Positions 61,048-64,000 of a stretch of DNA of 64,000 nucleotides are shown here, piece after piece. This DNA is from Clostridiaceae bacterium (GTDB taxonomy: Bacteria > Bacillota > Clostridia > Acetivibrionales > DULL01). The position numbers were made by a program, and so were the translations under genes. The stretch's first letter is position 1. Each line of letters begins with the position of its first letter. The notes beneath the pieces are model-generated. The model was not told where the DNA came from and did not search any database. It saw only the letters and a list, made by a program, of their open reading frames with translations. The stretch covers positions 40,705 to 104,704 of the forward strand of contig DULL01000034.1 of NCBI GenBank assembly GCA_012840395.1, written 5' to 3'.

Positions 61048-62283
61048 ATGATTCCTGAAATGATAAAAATTAAACTGGAGTATGAAGATAATTCGCTGCA
61101 AGATGTCGAAAGTAAACTGATTCAGGAAATTGACAGTTTAAAATTAAATATAAAAAAAGGTTCAAGAATAGCAATTACTTCTGGAAGCCGTGGAATAGAC
61201 AGAATCCCATTATTGCTCAAAACTGTTGTTAAGAAAGTCAGGGAGCTGGGAGGAGACCCTTTTTTGGTGCCCTCTATGGGAAGTCATGGGGGCGCTACTG
61301 CTGAAGGACAGCTAAAAATACTCGAAGAGCTTGGAATTACTCCTGAAACTGTAGGAGCAAAGATTCTGTCATCCATGGATGTAGTTGAAATTGGGAAATT
61401 TATACCTTCTGATAAATCCGGAAAGAATACTTCAGAAAAAGTGGAAATACCGCTTGTAATGGATAAGAATGCATGGGACTCAGAGGGTGTAATAGTAATT
61501 AACAGGATAAAAAAGCATACTTCCTTTACCTCTGAAATAGAAAGCGGAATCCTTAAAATGATTGTAGTAGGTCTCGGCAAAAAAGTCCAGGCTGAAACCA
61601 TCCATAGTTTTGGAACAAAGGGTTTAAGAGAATATTTGATACCTATGGCTGAAAGAATCCTGGCTACAGGGAAATTAATCGCAGGGATAGGAATTGTGGA
61701 AAATGCCTATGACAAAATTGCAGATATTAAGGCATTTAAACCTGAAGATATTGTTGAAGGGGAGAAAAAGCTCCTGAAAAAATCCCTTACATATTTGCCT
61801 TCGCTGCCGGTTAAAGAATTAGATCTATTAATTGTTGAGCAGTTAGGAAAGAATATAAGTGGAACAGGAATGGATACCAATGTTATCGGGAGGATGAAAA
61901 TTCAAGGGGAGCCGGAGCCTGAAACTCCGAAGATAGGGAAAATAGTGGTACTTGGACTGACAAAGGAAACTGAAGGTAATGCCTACGGAATAGGACTGGC
62001 AGATTTTATAACAAGGTCTGTTTTTGAAAGTATTAACTTTAAAGCTATGTATGCCAATGCCATGGCATCTACTTTTATTGAAAGGGCTAAAATACCTGTC
62101 ATAGCTTCATCAGAAGAAGAAGCAATTGATATGGCGTTAAAGTCAAGCGGTATAAAAGATTATGATAAAGCAAGAATAATTAGAATAAAGAATACTCTGT
62201 CTCTGGATGAGATGTGGGTGTCTCCTTCAGTATTCAGACAGTTGAAAGAATCCGGCCATAAGGTTAATGTGGTTAATGATTAA
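61048..62283 (+). CDS. Lactate racemase (LarA) N-domain-like protein
   Basis: 411 aa, DUF2088/LarA-like. GSRIAITSGSRGIDRIPLLL begins the Rossmann part; PSMGSHGGATAEGQLKI contains a His like that of the LarA motif. KKHTSFTSEIESGILKMIVVGLGKK corresponds to the second His/Lys region. The full set of LarA nickel-pincer residues (two His and the modified Lys) could not be matched, so racemase activity is not assured. Its place beyond the lactate dehydrogenase operon recalls the lct operon, which ends in a racemase. AGGAGG precedes the ATG. Confidence 0.7.
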   Translation: MIPEMIKIKLEYEDNSLQDVESKLIQEIDSLKLNIKKGSRIAITSGSRGIDRIPLLLKTVVKKVRELGGDPFLVPSMGSHGGATAEGQLKILEELGITPETVGAKILSSMDVVEIGKFIPSDKSGKNTSEKVEIPLVMDKNAWDSEGVIVINRIKKHTSFTSEIESGILKMIVVGLGKKVQAETIHSFGTKGLREYLIPMAERILATGKLIAGIGIVENAYDKIADIKAFKPEDIVEGEKKLLKKSLTYLPSLPVKELDLLIVEQLGKNISGTGMDTNVIGRMKIQGEPEPETPKIGKIVVLGLTKETEGNAYGIGLADFITRSVFESINFKAMYANAMASTFIERAKIPVIASSEEEAIDMALKSSGIKDYDKARIIRIKNTLSLDEMWVSPSVFRQLKESGHKVNVVND

Positions 62284-62332
62284 TAAAAATAATGTAAAAT
62301 GAATTAGGTTGGTGAATGGGAAAAATTCAATA

Positions 62333-62423
62333 TTAATATTTTTTCTACATTGTGGTACAATATATCTAAATAGTTAAAAATTTCTCAAACATTATTTACA
62401 ATTATATTTACTTAGGTTATGCT
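62333..62423 (+). promoter_or_regulatory. Promoter candidates for eno
   Basis: Two candidates: TTAATA (62333-62338), 17 bp, then TACAAT (62356-62361) with a TGG extension; and TTTACA (62395-62400), 17 bp, then TATGCT (62418-62423). The first has the better -10. Confidence 0.4.
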
Positions 62424-62445
62424 ATTATTGTATTTACAAGTGTAA

Positions 62446-63786
<1,341 letters not shown>

Positions 63787-63827
63787 TAGTCTGTCAGCAA
63801 GTTAAAACGTTAGATAAGAATTAAACA

Positions 63828-63877
63828 AGTCCTTTTATATCTGCTTTAGAGTGAATTTATAGTATTATAAAAGGACT
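63828..63877. repeat. 12-bp inverted repeat downstream of eno
   Basis: AGTCCTTTTATA (63828-63839) and TATAAAAGGACT (63866-63877) pair perfectly around a 26-nt loop. No U-tract follows, so a terminator role for eno is only possible. The right arm ends exactly where the IS-like sequence begins. Confidence 0.55.
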
Positions 63878-64000
63878 GTCAATAACTTTTGAAAATGTCA
63901 CCTAAAAAGACTAAAAAAACGAGTTAATTATCTTGTGAAAATGTCACTTAAAAATAAAAAAAGTGGTGTTGGAATCTGTAAAATGAAAAAGCATTATTGA
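63877..64000. mobile_element. Possible left end of an IS21-like element (cut by window edge)
   Basis: From TGTCAATAAC at 63877 a direct repeat GAAAATGTCACYTAAAAA occurs at 63891-63908 and 63937-63954. Repeated, same-direction motifs in a non-coding stretch beginning with TG fit the multiple terminal repeats of IS21-type elements. No transposase is inside the window, so this is a hint only. Confidence 0.35.

Overview
The window looks like the chromosome of an anaerobic, endospore-forming, low-GC Firmicute of class Clostridia. It carries spoVG, spoVT, spoIIE and a spoVB-type flippase, a SigI/RsgI pair, a bifurcating-type lactate dehydrogenase/Etf operon, frequent TTG starts and strong AGGAGG-type ribosome sites. 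The SigI/RsgI pair and a CsaB-type pyruvyl transferase would fit the cellulolytic Acetivibrio/Ruminiclostridium side of the class, but that placement is inference. No rRNA, CRISPR array or prophage is visible. A tandem 13-bp repeat, a degraded deacylase remnant and a possible insertion-sequence end at the right edge are the only signs of genome flux.

Layout. 1-6.1 kb: a truncated NAGPA-type secreted glycosidase, a TtcA-like tRNA thiolase, tRNA-Pro, a membrane-anchored HEAT-repeat protein behind a tiny leader ORF and hairpin, two unknown small proteins, a PHP phosphoesterase and FabZ. 6.1-16.4 kb: housekeeping genes murC, spoVG (with a close match to a sigma-H promoter), glmU, prs, pth, mfd and a PrsA-like foldase. 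16.6-27.1 kb: sporulation and stress genes spoVT, sigI-rsgI, spoIIE (Spo0A-like box), dusB, an acyl-CoA thioesterase, spoVB and tRNA-Arg. 27.2-28.3 kb: an hsp20 gene under two CtsR boxes, followed by the repeat array and the deacylase remnant. 28.3-36.7 kb: an AEC transporter and a cell-surface polysaccharide cluster (GT39-like, MurJ, GT4, two DUF4330 proteins, O-antigen ligase-like). 36.7-42.7 kb: bifunctional Nnr, MazEF, a coiled-coil membrane protein, then TagA and a GT4-CsaB fusion on the opposite strand.

42.7-55.5 kb is the most accessory-looking block. A YesMN-type two-component system diverges from a sugar ABC importer (lipoprotein and two permeases, no ATPase). The importer is followed by an atypical NagB-like protein, an FGGY kinase, a neutral-ceramidase-like protein and an M20 peptidase. 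Together they look like uptake and breakdown of an unidentified carbohydrate conjugate. 55.5-62.3 kb is a lactate module: a FadR/LldR-type regulator, EtfB, ferredoxin-fused EtfA and a GlcD-type dehydrogenase in one operon with a candidate operator upstream. A LarA-domain protein lies beyond an RluD-type pseudouridine synthase. The window closes with eno.

Three convergent gene pairs end on hairpins. In two of them the hairpin is built from the overlapping or abutting stop-codon regions. All family calls rest on reading motifs; no database search was run.
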